DNA of 29,747 nt, from the IMG/VR virus record IMGVR_UViG_3300031951_011811, positions 1 through 29,747 of that record; one strand, written 5' to 3'. The notes beneath the pieces were generated by a model. The model was not told where the DNA came from, searched no databases, and was given only the letters and a program-made list of their open reading frames with translations. This DNA is from a virus. The position numbers and the translations under genes were made by a program. Shown piece by piece: positions 4,742 to 12,472 of the stretch. Position 1 is the first letter of the stretch, and each line of letters opens with the position of its first letter.

Positions 4742-4985
4742 GATTCTCTCCTTAAAAGTTAATTATATTTAGACACTCTTAACAGGGGTCATTACATTTG
4801 CCGTCAAAGGGCAACGAAGTGTTCATCTATTAAAAGTGTATGGTAAAACAAACTAATATTAATTTGCTTTATCATTCCCGTTTTACTCTGCTGTTACCGC
4901 CAGCATTTTCATCAGGGGCTCCGCCCGTTTATAGCATGTTTATAGTGCGCTATTGAGACCTCGTTTCTCTACACACTTAAACGTA
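4742..4985 (-). promoter_or_regulatory. structured leader between small gene and HNH gene
   Basis: No convincing gene. On the minus strand it shows short hairpins (GGGC/GCCC with a three-base loop, TGCTG/CAGCA with a seven-base loop) in a GC-richer patch around 4880-4930, then AT-rich sequence and the HNH ribosome site. A promoter-like pair at 4991-5020 points into it. It may be a leader or a small RNA. Confidence 0.35.
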
Positions 4986-5138
4986 TCAAGATTCTAACAC
5001 GTTATTGTCTTTATTGTCAACCTTTTCTATATAACCATATTGCTCTCGCAATCTTTCAAATTTTTCTCTTATCAATTTGTCAAGTTGTTCATCTGATAAT
5101 ATATGGTCGTTGACAAAGTTATTATTTTGATAACTCAT
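4986..5138 (-). CDS. small hypothetical protein, 50 aa
   Basis: ATG 5138 has GGAG nine bases upstream. The product starts MSYQNNNFVNDHILSDEQLD and continues as one strongly charged, probably helical segment (KLIREKFERLREQYG). It has no signal, membrane or metal motif. It follows a strong hairpin terminator and carries a promoter-like sequence in its last codons. Not recognised; phage small regulatory proteins often look like this, but that is a guess. Confidence 0.65.
   Translation of the reverse strand: MSYQNNNFVNDHILSDEQLDKLIREKFERLREQYGYIEKVDNKDNNVLES
4991..5020 (-). promoter_or_regulatory. promoter-like TTGACA/TAGAAT
   Basis: Minus strand TTGACA (5015-5020), 18-base spacer, TAGAAT (4991-4996), inside the 3' end of the 50 aa gene and facing the structured leader of the HNH gene. 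Confidence 0.5.
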
Positions 5139-5157
5139 TTGTTGTTCTCCATATAAC

Positions 5158-5192
5158 AAAAAACCCTGAGACTTTTTGAGTTCTCAGGGTTT
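5158..5192 (-). terminator. strong rho-independent terminator
   Basis: 11 bp perfect stem (5161-5171 with 5182-5192, core CCCTGAGA/TCTCAGGG) followed on the minus strand by six T. It ends the short transcript that starts near 5363. Confidence 0.9.
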
Positions 5193-5363
5193 AGATAATC
5201 CTACTATGCAACTACACTTATCTAACCCCCGAGCCCTCAATAATATTGCGGTCACTTGTTAAGGCATAAAACCCTACAGGTAGCCATGTCATTGCTGACG
5301 GCTGCTTTTTGGTCATATGTATACAAGTAAAGTTTGTCATAGTAATTTTATTTAGTCCTGATG
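5158..5363 (-). ncRNA. candidate small RNA of about 200 nt with its own promoter and terminator
   Basis: A consensus promoter (5370-5398) and a strong terminator (5158-5192) bracket a self-contained unit. Inside are a hairpin AGCC-TCA with a GCAA loop and TGA-GGCT (about 5284-5308), and a long stem GGTTAGATAA/TTATCTAA-ACC immediately before the terminator. A 40-codon frame (MTNFTCIHMTKKQPSAMTWL and on) exists but has only a distant AGGA, so RNA is favoured over peptide. A dual-function RNA is possible. No known family recognised. Confidence 0.55.
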
Positions 5364-5369
5364 CAAAAT

Positions 5370-5398
5370 ATTATACTTTTTCTAGCAAAAAATGTCAA
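5370..5398 (-). promoter_or_regulatory. perfect-consensus sigma70 promoter
   Basis: Minus strand TTGACA (5393-5398), 17-base spacer, TATAAT (5370-5375). This is the best promoter in the window; it drives the 200-base unit ending at 5158. Confidence 0.85.
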
Positions 5399-5400
5399 TT

Positions 5401-5901
5401 TTAAATTTGCCCACTTATCTGTTTCAAGCCTGATAACATTCGTGTTACTGAACTCACGATATCAAGGTCATCCTCAGATATAAACTGTATTGTATCTTTA
5501 TCATCAATAATACACAATACTCTTGTTAACCTTTCTGTTGACAATTCTAGTCCTAGCTTATCTGCTAAACTATATTGCTGCTGTGGGTTATCGGTAAAAA
5601 TATACAAGCCGGGAGTTCCAGCTTGTTCGTTAATCGCTTTCCATGCATTTTCAGAAAACAGTTTATCCGTTGATCCTATCATTAACATCACACCGTTAAC
5701 AGCTAATTTTTGTGATATATTATGAAATCCAACTAACTCAGCAGGATGCACATAAGTGAAGTCGTTTGGATAAAATACAAATATTTTCCAAACGCCCTCA
5801 AAGGTTTTTTCGTTGACTAGTTTTCTACCGTTAAAATTTGGTTCGTTTGGTTTTATGCAATTGATAGCATAAGAACCTACTATATCGCCTATGTTTTTCA
5901 T
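5401..5901 (-). CDS. peroxiredoxin-like protein lacking the peroxidatic Cys, 166 aa
   Basis: The thioredoxin-fold AhpC/TSA layout is kept (FYPNDFTYVHPAELVGF, then GSTDKLFSENAW), but the peroxidatic Cys of the FVCPTE motif is replaced by His at residue 52. There is no C-terminal Cys pair either. It aligns along most of its length with the intact AhpC at 7040-7573, so it is a paralogue, probably by duplication. Without the catalytic Cys it should not reduce peroxides by the known mechanism. A structural, chaperone or metal-binding role is possible. It follows the DUF2061 gene, and its own start codon ATG 5901 has no clear ribosome site. Confidence 0.8.
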   Translation of the reverse strand: MKNIGDIVGSYAINCIKPNEPNFNGRKLVNEKTFEGVWKIFVFYPNDFTYVHPAELVGFHNISQKLAVNGVMLMIGSTDKLFSENAWKAINEQAGTPGLYIFTDNPQQQYSLADKLGLELSTERLTRVLCIIDDKDTIQFISEDDLDIVSSVTRMLSGLKQISGQI

Positions 5902-5909
5902 AGATATAT

Positions 5910-6092
5910 TTATTCAGATATTTTACCCCAGTTAATCTTTAACCAAAGCCTTTCGTGAATGTAATGTGCGATTGTCATAAAAATATTAATTACTATTGCA
6001 CCACTTAATCCTGTCCAGGCTGCTGTAATCAGTGTAGCTATAATTCTCCATATTACTGCTCTTACTATTGTTCTTTTGTGTGTTTCTGTCAT
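5910..6092 (-). CDS. DUF2061-type small membrane protein, 60 aa
   Basis: Matches the DUF2061 pattern by eye: RTIVRAVIWRIIATLITAAW at the N-terminus, a second hydrophobic segment (AIVINIFMTIAHYI) and the closing HERLWLKINWG. Two membrane spans are expected, so it sits in the inner membrane. Members occur in bacteria near sulfate-assimilation genes and in phages; the molecular role is not established. ATG 6092 follows GGGAAAAC, directly after the terminator of the gene upstream. It ends eight bases before the Cys-less peroxiredoxin gene, so the two are probably co-translated. Confidence 0.8.
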   Translation of the reverse strand: MTETHKRTIVRAVIWRIIATLITAAWTGLSGAIVINIFMTIAHYIHERLWLKINWGKISE

Positions 6093-6103
6093 TTGTTTTC
6101 CCT

Positions 6104-6126
6104 ATAAAAAAGCCCCTTTCGGGGCT
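6104..6126 (-). terminator. rho-independent terminator after ahpD
   Basis: AGCCCC, loop GAAA, GGGGCT and then TTTTTTA on the minus strand, immediately after the ahpD stop. It separates the AhpC/SGNH/AhpD unit from the DUF2061 and peroxiredoxin-like pair. Confidence 0.9.
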
Positions 6127-6129
6127 ATG

Positions 6130-6648
6130 TTAGTTACTTAATACTCTTGATACGGACGTTATAACTGCTGCTATTCGCCCAATATCTCGTAACTGTTCTA
6201 CTGTATATCCTTCTTTTTTAAGTGTTTCATAATGTGCTTTAACACAAAAATGACACTTGCCCACAATACTCGCTGCTAGACTATATGCTTCAAATCTTGC
6301 TTTAGTTGTGCCACCGTGACTTGTAATTGCGTTCATACGCAATTGTGCTGGCAAGCCTTTAAGATTTTCGTCATCAGCCATTTCAACAAATGGATACCAA
6401 ATGTTGTTTTGTGCCATAATACTTGCTGCTGTTAATGCTGCGTCAGCCTCTTTGCGGTCAGCTAATTGACTATGAACCCATGTCCAAAATTTGCTATTAC
6501 CTGTTGCAAATGCTGCTGCAAGTGCCACTGCCTCTGCTTCTTCAACTGGTAATGTGCTACGCTTGATTACTGCATCTATGTTTAATTTTGTATCCTTGGC
6601 ATACTCAGGAATACTTTGTTCTTTTAATGCGTCTACCCATGCTGTCAT
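6130..6648 (-). CDS. ahpD: AhpD-type alkylhydroperoxidase, 172 aa
   Basis: The catalytic set of AhpD is complete: E120, then C132-H-F-C135-x3-H139 (GKCHFCVKAHYETL), the same spacing as E118, C130, C133 and H137 of the Mycobacterium tuberculosis enzyme. Length (172) is close to that protein. AhpD passes electrons through its CxxC from lipoylated protein to AhpC (established in mycobacteria), and the AhpC in this operon is of the matching CxC-ending type. ATG 6648 overlaps the stop of the SGNH gene (ATGA) and has AGGAG further upstream. A strong terminator follows. The role is peroxide detoxification in the infected cell. Confidence 0.88.
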   Translation of the reverse strand: MTAWVDALKEQSIPEYAKDTKLNIDAVIKRSTLPVEEAEAVALAAAFATGNSKFWTWVHSQLADRKEADAALTAASIMAQNNIWYPFVEMADDENLKGLPAQLRMNAITSHGGTTKARFEAYSLAASIVGKCHFCVKAHYETLKKEGYTVEQLRDIGRIAAVITSVSRVLSN

Positions 6649-7040
6649 TTTGTTAATGCTCCTAGTTGTCTATATCCCTTGTATGTAGGATGTACCTTAT
6701 CTGGAGATAGTTCAGGAATAATAACGAAAGTATCACCATAGTGCTTGGCAATCTTTTTTACTATTTCTTGTTTCTCTGGTTTGATAGCAGGAACAATCCA
6801 AAACACACGATCAGAATTAACAAAACTTCTTAATGCTACTAATTCTATTTCGGTGTTTAAGTTTTTAAAATCATTACTGCCTAAACTAATAATTGTAGCT
6901 TTAGCTGGCTTAACTTTTTTAACATACGCATCATTCCAGTCTTTACTGTTGATACCGCTTTGAACGTAAGCCACACACTCAGTGCGTATTTGGCTTATAC
7001 CCTTTGCTATACTATCTCCTAAGATAAGGCACTCTATCAT
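6645..7040 (-). CDS. SGNH/GDSL-type hydrolase-like protein, 131 aa
   Basis: Short SGNH fold with all four blocks visible: GDSI with Ser10, a Gly at about 29 (QSGINS), SLGSND with N56, and D114-K-V-H117-P (the D-x2-H of block V). These enzymes are esterases, lipases or carbohydrate acetylesterases. There is no signal peptide, so it acts in the cytoplasm or is released at lysis. It is placed between ahpC and ahpD with overlaps at both ends (TAATG and ATGA), so the three are co-translated. Why an esterase lies inside an AhpC/AhpD pair is unclear; deacylation of a peroxidised lipid is speculation. Confidence 0.7.
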   Translation of the reverse strand: MIECLILGDSIAKGISQIRTECVAYVQSGINSKDWNDAYVKKVKPAKATIISLGSNDFKNLNTEIELVALRSFVNSDRVFWIVPAIKPEKQEIVKKIAKHYGDTFVIIPELSPDKVHPTYKGYRQLGALTK

Positions 7041-7573
7041 TATAGTGTCTCGCCACCAACTGTGCGATTACATGCACATAGTTCACCTGTTTGCAATGCG
7101 TCCAATACACGCAATGTTTCTTCTGGGCTACGACCAACGTTTAGGTTGTTAACTGTAACATGTTGAATAACATTATTCGGGTCAACGATGAATGTAGCAC
7201 GAAGTGCTGCACCTGCTGGAGCAAAGAAAATACCAAGCTGATTGATCAAACTTGATTCGCCACGCTGTGTATCTGCAAATTGCACGTGGGTAATCTTTGC
7301 TAAATCAGGGTGTGCTTTCTGCCATGCTAATTTGCAGAATTCATTGTCTGTAGAACCTGTCAATAGAACTGCATCACGATCTTTAAAATCGTTTGTTAAT
7401 TTGTCGTATGCTACGATTTCTGTTGGACATACGAATGTGAAATCTTTTGGGTAGTAAACGATAACTTTCCATTTACCTTCAAAACTTGTGTCAGTAATGT
7501 CAAAAAACTGATCACTGCCTGGATTGACGCCTGTTACTGCGAACTTCTCGATTTTATCACCTACTGTTTTCAT
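7040..7573 (-). CDS. ahpC: AhpC-type peroxiredoxin, 177 aa
   Basis: The AhpC/TSA signature is intact: YPKDFTFVCPTE with peroxidatic C49, GSTDNEF, and a C-terminal ELCACN with C166 and C168. That CxC tail is the form seen in actinobacterial AhpC, which is reduced by AhpD rather than AhpF, and an AhpD gene follows two genes on. It reduces hydrogen peroxide, alkyl peroxides and peroxynitrite (family knowledge). ATG 7573 has AAGGAG at ideal spacing. The 110 bases upstream are shared with the divergent plus-strand operon and hold TATAAT- and CTAAATA-like boxes. Confidence 0.92.
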   Translation of the reverse strand: MKTVGDKIEKFAVTGVNPGSDQFFDITDTSFEGKWKVIVYYPKDFTFVCPTEIVAYDKLTNDFKDRDAVLLTGSTDNEFCKLAWQKAHPDLAKITHVQFADTQRGESSLINQLGIFFAPAGAALRATFIVDPNNVIQHVTVNNLNVGRSPEETLRVLDALQTGELCACNRTVGGETL

Positions 7574-7683
7574 TTGTGTCTCCTTATGTGTGAATGAAGT
7601 TATAAAAATATTGCATATTATAATCTAGTTATTTAGTTTTTTTAAATTGTTTGGGTAAATTAGATTAGCATTAAATAACTATC

Positions 7684-8595
7684 ATGAATACTTTTGCGTT
7701 GAACCCAAATGTGTATGATGTGGTCTTCCTAAGTTATGATGAACCAAACGCTGATGAAAATTATCAGCACCTACTATCTATAAAACCCAAAGCAAAAAGA
7801 GTACATGGAGTTAAGGGCAGTGATGCTGCGCATAAAGCCTGTGCTGAATTAGCCAAAACTGATAGAGTGATAATCATAGACGGTGACAATCATGTATTAC
7901 CTAGTCTATGGAGATTCAATGTTTGGACTAGACCACATTTTGATTGGGGCAATCATGTATTCAGTTGGAGCAGTTTAAATTTAGTCAATCATAACTGTTA
8001 TGGTAACGGTGGTGTGAAATGTTGGCCTGTACATCTATTGAAAGAAATGCGTACACATGAAGTTGGTGATAGTGTTGATTTTGAGCTAGATAAATATCTT
8101 GAATTAAATGCAATTGCAAGCCACACTGTTATAAATCATAGTCCACTACAAGCATTTCGTGCAGGATTCAGAGATGGCATGAAGTTACTAGATAGCGGCA
8201 ATAAAGATTTTGACAAAATGGATTGGCGTAATCTTTACAGGCTGTATAATTGGATGCATGTCGGCAGTGATATTAAGAATGGCATTTGGTCGATATATGG
8301 TGCAAGATTAGGAGCATTCTTATTATTGCGTGGACACGACATAAAAGTATTAAATGACTTTGAACAGCTTGATGAAATTTTTAATCAGTATTATGGATTA
8401 GTAAACAGCAATATAGTAGAAGAATGCAACAAACTTGGTAAATTATTAAACTATAAATTAATCACTGATATATTAAGCCCAGAAGAAAGTATACAGTTTA
8501 AACTAAATTATAAAGCCCCTATACGTAGTGCAGAAGAATTTTTAATTGGAAAGAAACAAGAAGATATTGACAGATTTTATGAACGTCCCGTTTGA
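7684..8595 (+). CDS. glycosyltransferase-like protein, 303 aa
   Basis: The N-terminal third reads like a GT-A nucleotide-sugar fold: YDVVFLSYDEPNADENYQHL, then VHGVKGSDAAHKAC and DRVIIIDGDNHVLP, where DGDN is a DxD-like metal/nucleotide motif. The rest is helical and carries no motif I know. Proteins of this look occur in marine T4-like phages annotated as glycosyltransferases; the sugar and acceptor are unknown. It is the first gene of an eight-gene overlapping operon with five radical SAM enzymes. ATTAAATAAC just upstream may be a late promoter. Its 3' end overlaps the next gene. Confidence 0.55.
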   Translation: MNTFALNPNVYDVVFLSYDEPNADENYQHLLSIKPKAKRVHGVKGSDAAHKACAELAKTDRVIIIDGDNHVLPSLWRFNVWTRPHFDWGNHVFSWSSLNLVNHNCYGNGGVKCWPVHLLKEMRTHEVGDSVDFELDKYLELNAIASHTVINHSPLQAFRAGFRDGMKLLDSGNKDFDKMDWRNLYRLYNWMHVGSDIKNGIWSIYGARLGAFLLLRGHDIKVLNDFEQLDEIFNQYYGLVNSNIVEECNKLGKLLNYKLITDILSPEESIQFKLNYKAPIRSAEEFLIGKKQEDIDRFYERPV

Positions 8596-9550
8596 AAAAA
8601 TAGTTAGGTTCGGTCAGCAAACAATGCTAGAGTACCCACTTTTTTCTGTAAGTTGGATACTTGGTAGATTTTGTAATTATAAATGTAGTTATTGTTGGCC
8701 TTATGCAAATTCAAGTATACCAGATCATCAATCATTAGAAGTTTACAAAAATACAATCAATCAAATTAAAACACAAGCAAGAGAAAATAACTTCACCAAT
8801 TTTCATTGGTCATTTAGTGGCGGAGAGCCTACTGCTTACAAACACTTAACTGAATTAATAAAGTGTTTAGAGGATGGAATAACTCCTTATCAAAGTATTC
8901 ACATGACTACAAACTTAAGTCCAAGTAAAAAATGGTGGAGTGCATGGGCGACTGCAGGTGAATTACTACAAAGAAAATCAATAACAGCTAGCTTTCACCA
9001 TGAATTTAGTGATGAGAACGAATTTACAGAAAAGTGTTTACATTTGATGGCAGAAAACGTTTACGTAACTATTAATCAAGTTATGGTTCCAAATGAATTT
9101 TATCAATTATATGAAAGATGTCAACGTTTTGCGGATAAAGGAATCAATGTAACATTAAAACCACAGAGCAATGAAAGTGCTAACGCAATTGTTGATGGAT
9201 ATACTAATGAAATGATTGATATAATGCAAAATGGTTTTCCGCAACAAATTAATGAACAAAACGTATATCAAATACGATTGTATGACTCTGACAATGTTGC
9301 CTATGACTTTGATCAAGCCGAAAGATTTAACGCTTTCGGTTTCAACCAATTTACCAATTGGTCTTGTAATAGCGGGTATCAAAGTGTTATAATAAGGGGC
9401 AACGAAGTAAAGCGAGGATATAGCTGCAGTGACTTTAGATTAGGCACACTTGATAAAGGATTTAACTTGTTTGGTAACGCAATGCCTTGCATAACCCAAC
9501 GATGTGTGAGTAGCGCAGACAGTAAAATACCTAAAAAGAAATTAGAATGA
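8579..9550 (+). CDS. radical SAM protein 1, about 323 aa
   Basis: The cluster motif C-x3-C-x2-C is at C32, C36 and C39 (CNYKCSYC), followed by the SAM-binding GGEPT near residue 81. The C-terminal third has further Cys residues (NWSC, GYSCS, MPC, QRC), suggesting an extra Fe-S cluster as in twitch/SPASM enzymes. I prefer ATG 8579 over TTG 8546; both overlap the upstream gene and neither has a strong ribosome site. Radical SAM enzymes cleave S-adenosylmethionine to a 5'-deoxyadenosyl radical. The substrate cannot be read from the sequence. The stop overlaps the next ATG. Confidence 0.88.
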   Translation: MNVPFEKIVRFGQQTMLEYPLFSVSWILGRFCNYKCSYCWPYANSSIPDHQSLEVYKNTINQIKTQARENNFTNFHWSFSGGEPTAYKHLTELIKCLEDGITPYQSIHMTTNLSPSKKWWSAWATAGELLQRKSITASFHHEFSDENEFTEKCLHLMAENVYVTINQVMVPNEFYQLYERCQRFADKGINVTLKPQSNESANAIVDGYTNEMIDIMQNGFPQQINEQNVYQIRLYDSDNVAYDFDQAERFNAFGFNQFTNWSCNSGYQSVIIRGNEVKRGYSCSDFRLGTLDKGFNLFGNAMPCITQRCVSSADSKIPKKKLE

Positions 9551-10929
9551 ACAAAATACCTGAATACATTAAACTCATAGAAGAAAAGACAGGGTCACCT
9601 ACATTCTGTGTATTGCCTTGGATACATTTGGCTACAAGACCAAACGGCGACGCACGACTGTGTTGCGGATCTAACGCAAGTCAAGCAACCAAAGGAATAC
9701 TAGATGCTGGTTTAGTTAGAAAAGAGGACGGAGAAGTTGCTAACTTTGGAAAAGACACACTGCAACAAGCCTTTAATAATGTATACATGCGTGATGTTCG
9801 TAAAACGATGCTTGAAGGTAAGATCCCGTCTAGTTGCACAAAATGTTTTGAAGAAGAAAAAAATAGTATTCTAAGTAAAAGAATTTGGGAAATGTATGAA
9901 TGGGATAAAGATGGACTAGATTTTAAACAACTTATTGCTGACACAAAAGAAGATGGTGAAGTTCCTACTGCTATACGATACTTTGACATTAGATTAGGAC
10001 ACACCTGTAATTTAAAATGCGTTATGTGTACACCGCACGACAGTTCAAAATGGGTACAAGATCATAAGAAAATTATTCCTATTACAAAAAGCGAAACCGT
10101 GTTGCAACAGATAGCATGGGATCAATCCAAATTTGACAATACTTGGTATGAAAAATCAGAATTTTGGGATGAAGTATTTGAGCAAATTCCCAATATACAA
10201 CAAATGTATTTTGCAGGTGGTGAACCTTTGATGATTAAGGAACATCATAGATTCCTAGAAGAAATTATTAAACGAGGGTATGAAAAACAAATAACATTAA
10301 GATATAACAGCAATGGTATATTTGTTGATGATTATATTATTGATATGTGGAGCAAGTTCAAAAAAGTTAAGTTTGCTTTTAGTATTGATGCGATAGAACA
10401 AAGAAATCACTATATACGATATCCTTCTGACTGGGATATCATTGTTCAAAATTTACACAAGTTAGACAATACCCCAAACAATATACATATTGGCATTGCA
10501 TGTGCTGTACAGATTTTTAATATCAAACATATTATAGATTTTGCTAAGTGGAAAATACAACAAAACTTTAAAAAAATTAATCAGTACCAAGCAGAAAACT
10601 TTCTTGTCGGCGGCGGTATATTGAACATGCACATGTTATACATCCCAACCTTTTTAAGTGCTAGAATACTACCAAAAGAAGATAAAGAACAACTAAGGGA
10701 ACAATTTTTAGAATTTAAACAATGGTTGTATGATAATTACACACAAGATGATATTTTTTGGAATGTTAATCCTTATGGTTGGCAACGTTGGGAAGGGATA
10801 TTAAAATTTTTAGAGGCAGAAGACCACAGTAATTTATTACCAGATTTTAGAGAATATGTTTCTAATTTAGATTCTATTAGAGGCACTGATGCAAAACACA
10901 TATTTCCTGAACTAGCACACTTACTATGA
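9547..10929 (+). CDS. radical SAM protein 2 with N-terminal twitch/SPASM-like domain, 460 aa
   Basis: The largest of the five. An N-terminal auxiliary-cluster part (C21-V-L-P-W, C39-C40, then C97-T-K-C100) comes before the radical SAM core, whose C-x3-C-x2-C is C154, C158 and C161 (CNLKCVMC), with GGEPL downstream. This order, auxiliary domain first, is found in phage twitch-domain radical SAM proteins and is the reverse of ordinary SPASM enzymes. ATGA overlaps on both sides show co-translation. Function is unknown; peptide or sugar modification is typical of such architectures. Confidence 0.88.
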   Translation: MNKIPEYIKLIEEKTGSPTFCVLPWIHLATRPNGDARLCCGSNASQATKGILDAGLVRKEDGEVANFGKDTLQQAFNNVYMRDVRKTMLEGKIPSSCTKCFEEEKNSILSKRIWEMYEWDKDGLDFKQLIADTKEDGEVPTAIRYFDIRLGHTCNLKCVMCTPHDSSKWVQDHKKIIPITKSETVLQQIAWDQSKFDNTWYEKSEFWDEVFEQIPNIQQMYFAGGEPLMIKEHHRFLEEIIKRGYEKQITLRYNSNGIFVDDYIIDMWSKFKKVKFAFSIDAIEQRNHYIRYPSDWDIIVQNLHKLDNTPNNIHIGIACAVQIFNIKHIIDFAKWKIQQNFKKINQYQAENFLVGGGILNMHMLYIPTFLSARILPKEDKEQLREQFLEFKQWLYDNYTQDDIFWNVNPYGWQRWEGILKFLEAEDHSNLLPDFREYVSNLDSIRGTDAKHIFPELAHLL

Positions 10930-11879
10930 AAGTAATTAAAATTGAAAATTACTCCACAGAATATTTAAGTGTAGAATTTGTTTTGGGTAATGTTTGTAAT
11001 TATAAATGTCACTATTGTTTTCCAGGATGCAATGAAGGGACACATAGATGGCCCGAACACGACATAATTATGAAAAACATGAAATCTCTTTTTTCATACT
11101 ATCGTTCAAAAGGTAAAACATTTATTGATTTAAAAATTATAGGCGGAGAAACAACACTTTGGCCTTACTTAGAAAAATTTGTTACTGAAATTAAGAATAC
11201 AGCAAACATTTTTATAAGAATAAGCACCAATGCAAGTAGAACATTAAATTATTGGGACGATAAAGCAAATTTATTTGATGAAATCACAATAAGTGTACAT
11301 AATGAATTTGCAGACTTAGACCATATTATTAAAGTTGCAGATTTAATCCATAGTAAACAACAAAGTAATTTATATGTGTACGTTCTTATGGATCCTTATA
11401 ACTGGCAAAAATCTGTAGAGTGTTTAGATTATTTGTTCAACAACAGTCAAGGATGGTTTTTATCTCCGCAACCTGTGCTTTTTAATAATGTTACCAATTA
11501 TTCACAAGAACAAATTGAGTACCTCAATCAGATTAAAAAAAGACAAAGTAAAGACGTTAAAAAAATAAAGCCAAACACTACCATAATGTTTATGGACGAT
11601 GGCACTGTTGAACCATATGATTATAAAAAAATAGTATTAAACAAAGCAAATAATTTCTATGGGTATAAATGTAATCTTGGGATAGATAGGCTTTACATTA
11701 ATATCGAAGGAAATATTCAAGGGGCATGTGGGGAAAAAGTGTTTAATGGCTTTCTCAATGTCAAAGACGAAAATTTTGAAGAAAAATTAAAAGAATTTAA
11801 CAATCTAGAACCTGTCATATGTAGTAAAGATATCTGCGGTTGCGGTGCAGAAATAATTTTAAATAAAGAATTAGTATGA
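10926..11879 (+). CDS. radical SAM protein 3, 317 aa
   Basis: C24, C28 and C31 (CNYKCHYC) form the Fe-S site and IIGGETT is the glycine motif. The C-terminal region has a GYKC, QGACGEK and CSKDICGCG series, a SPASM-like set that probably holds one or two further clusters. It shares with proteins 1 and 5 the N-terminal style (xxLGxxCNxxCxYC), so the three are likely paralogues. Start and stop both overlap neighbours by ATGA. Substrate unknown. Confidence 0.87.
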   Translation: MKVIKIENYSTEYLSVEFVLGNVCNYKCHYCFPGCNEGTHRWPEHDIIMKNMKSLFSYYRSKGKTFIDLKIIGGETTLWPYLEKFVTEIKNTANIFIRISTNASRTLNYWDDKANLFDEITISVHNEFADLDHIIKVADLIHSKQQSNLYVYVLMDPYNWQKSVECLDYLFNNSQGWFLSPQPVLFNNVTNYSQEQIEYLNQIKKRQSKDVKKIKPNTTIMFMDDGTVEPYDYKKIVLNKANNFYGYKCNLGIDRLYINIEGNIQGACGEKVFNGFLNVKDENFEEKLKEFNNLEPVICSKDICGCGAEIILNKELV

Positions 11880-12472
11880 AGATTGATACAGAGCATTTAC
11901 ATCACTGGATGCAGGCCATACGTAAAAGTTCAGAACCAATGCGTACAATGGACGCATTTTGGAGTGGACAAATTAAAAGTAAAGAATGGTTAATTAACCA
12001 GTTAAGTTATCATATTAAAAATCCTGCTACTATTGAAATACATGGTGGATGGGTAGGAGTTTTAGCAAGTATGCTATTTCAAGATGAAAGATATAGAATA
12101 CAAAATATAGTAAGTGTAGACATAGATCCACATTGTCAATTTATTGCAGAAGAAATGAACCAAATAGAATACCAAAAAGGCTTGTTCCGTTCTGAAACTG
12201 ACGATATGTGTAATAGATACCCTGTTGCAAATACTATCATCAACACCAGTTGCGAACACATAAGTCAAGATCAATACAATGTTTGGTTAAGCAATATGCG
12301 TAGCGATCAACTTTTGGTATTACAGTCTAATAATTACAATATACCAGAGCATATAAGAATCAGCAATAGCATAGGCGAATTTTTACAACAATCCAATCTG
12401 TCAAATGTGTTATATTCAGGTCCGTTAGAATTACCTCTGTACAATAGATATATGATTATAGGTTACAAATAA
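11876..12472 (+). CDS. class I SAM-dependent methyltransferase-like protein, 198 aa
   Basis: A Rossmann-type motif I is readable (IEIHGGWVGVLA, residues 53-64), followed by an acidic strand end VSVDIDP at 80-85 and the INTSCEH motif near 121-127. In related phage proteins that stretch follows strand 4. The first 50 residues are a helical cap. It probably methylates a small molecule or the product of the neighbouring radical SAM enzymes (inference from the operon). There is no DNA-methylase motif such as DPPY or NPPF. Overlaps: ATGA at the start, TAATG at the end. Confidence 0.65.
   Translation: MKIDTEHLHHWMQAIRKSSEPMRTMDAFWSGQIKSKEWLINQLSYHIKNPATIEIHGGWVGVLASMLFQDERYRIQNIVSVDIDPHCQFIAEEMNQIEYQKGLFRSETDDMCNRYPVANTIINTSCEHISQDQYNVWLSNMRSDQLLVLQSNNYNIPEHIRISNSIGEFLQQSNLSNVLYSGPLELPLYNRYMIIGYK

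Noticed and set aside
4860-4930. CTGATGA next to short stems, resembling a hammerhead ribozyme core
   Set aside because: The required GAAA after stem II and a UH cleavage site before stem I are not found, so the hammerhead fold is not supported.
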